Of a stretch of 6,568 bases of DNA, positions 6,490 to 6,568 are shown piece after piece. Below the pieces are notes generated by a model, which was given only the letters and a program-made list of their open reading frames with translations, was not told the origin of the DNA and did not search any database. The DNA is from JANFXS01 sp022791155. Lineage in GTDB: Bacteria > Bacillota > Clostridia > Lachnospirales > Anaerotignaceae. Within the stretch, counting starts at the first letter, position 1. Every line of letters begins with the position of its first letter. The stretch covers positions 1-6,568 of the forward strand of contig CATJUX010000108.1 in the NCBI GenBank assembly GCA_949743895.1. Reading direction: 5' to 3'. The translations under genes and the position numbers were made by a program.

Positions 6490-6568
6490 AGCAAAATAAT
6501 ATTTATATTTTACATTGTTAGAGAATTTTATAAACAAAAACAAACCTGTTTATTCTTTAATTTTTTTA
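6490..6568 (-). other. AT-rich leader upstream of the recombinase
   Basis: About 80 bp of very AT-rich DNA that should carry the recombinase promoter or leader. TAAAAT-like and TATAAA-like hexamers occur, but none has a convincing -35 partner at the right distance. No gene, repeat or terminator is recognised here, and the true promoter may lie beyond the right edge. Confidence 0.4.

Noticed and set aside
6475..6543. Longer recombinase start at 6543 (23 extra residues)
   Set aside because: The extension is encoded by AT-rich leader DNA, lacks a Shine-Dalgarno sequence, and contains the strong AGGAGG of the start at 6474.

Overview
The window looks like a chromosomal segment of a low-GC Gram-positive bacterium, most likely an anaerobic, gut-type member of the Clostridia. 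The grounds are strong AGGAGG-type ribosome binding sites, AT-rich intergenic DNA, and a surface protein built from fibro-slime, SpaA/Cna-B-like and Spy0128-like (DUF7601-type) domains, a combination typical of Lachnospiraceae/Oscillospiraceae cell-wall adhesins. Genus cannot be decided from this sequence.

Both genes are on the minus strand. Positions 1-5321 are one uninterrupted reading frame of 1773 codons that runs off the left edge. It encodes a giant secreted adhesin/pilin-like protein. In order it has a Sec signal peptide, a Cys/His-rich tandem array (nine C-x3-C-x3-H-x3-C type units, one of them with a thrombospondin type 3-like calcium-site insert), a fibro-slime domain, two SpaA-like isopeptide domains with spacer regions, and two Spy0128-like isopeptide domains. 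The frame leaves the window in what looks like a Pro-rich wall spanner, so the sorting signal is not visible.

Positions 5322-5625 hold no gene but contain the most interesting structure. A 34-bp inverted repeat (27 bp of it perfect) occurs at 5363-5396 and again, in opposite orientation, at 5601-5634. The repeats enclose 204 bp of AT-rich DNA with outward-facing promoter candidates and a possible intrinsic terminator. Each repeat contains a dyad (ACAACA-N12-TGTTGT) of the kind tyrosine recombinases bind.

Positions 5626-6474 encode a complete tyrosine recombinase (282 aa, catalytic set R-K-H-R-H-Y intact). Its last two codons and stop lie inside the right-hand repeat.

Taken together the window reads as a self-contained phase-variation cassette: a dedicated recombinase, an invertible regulatory segment, and the surface adhesin whose transcription would be switched by inversion. 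The layout resembles the RecV-dependent cwpV switch of Clostridioides difficile. Inversion itself and the ON orientation are inferences. Positions 6475-6568 hold the recombinase leader and no other gene that I can see.
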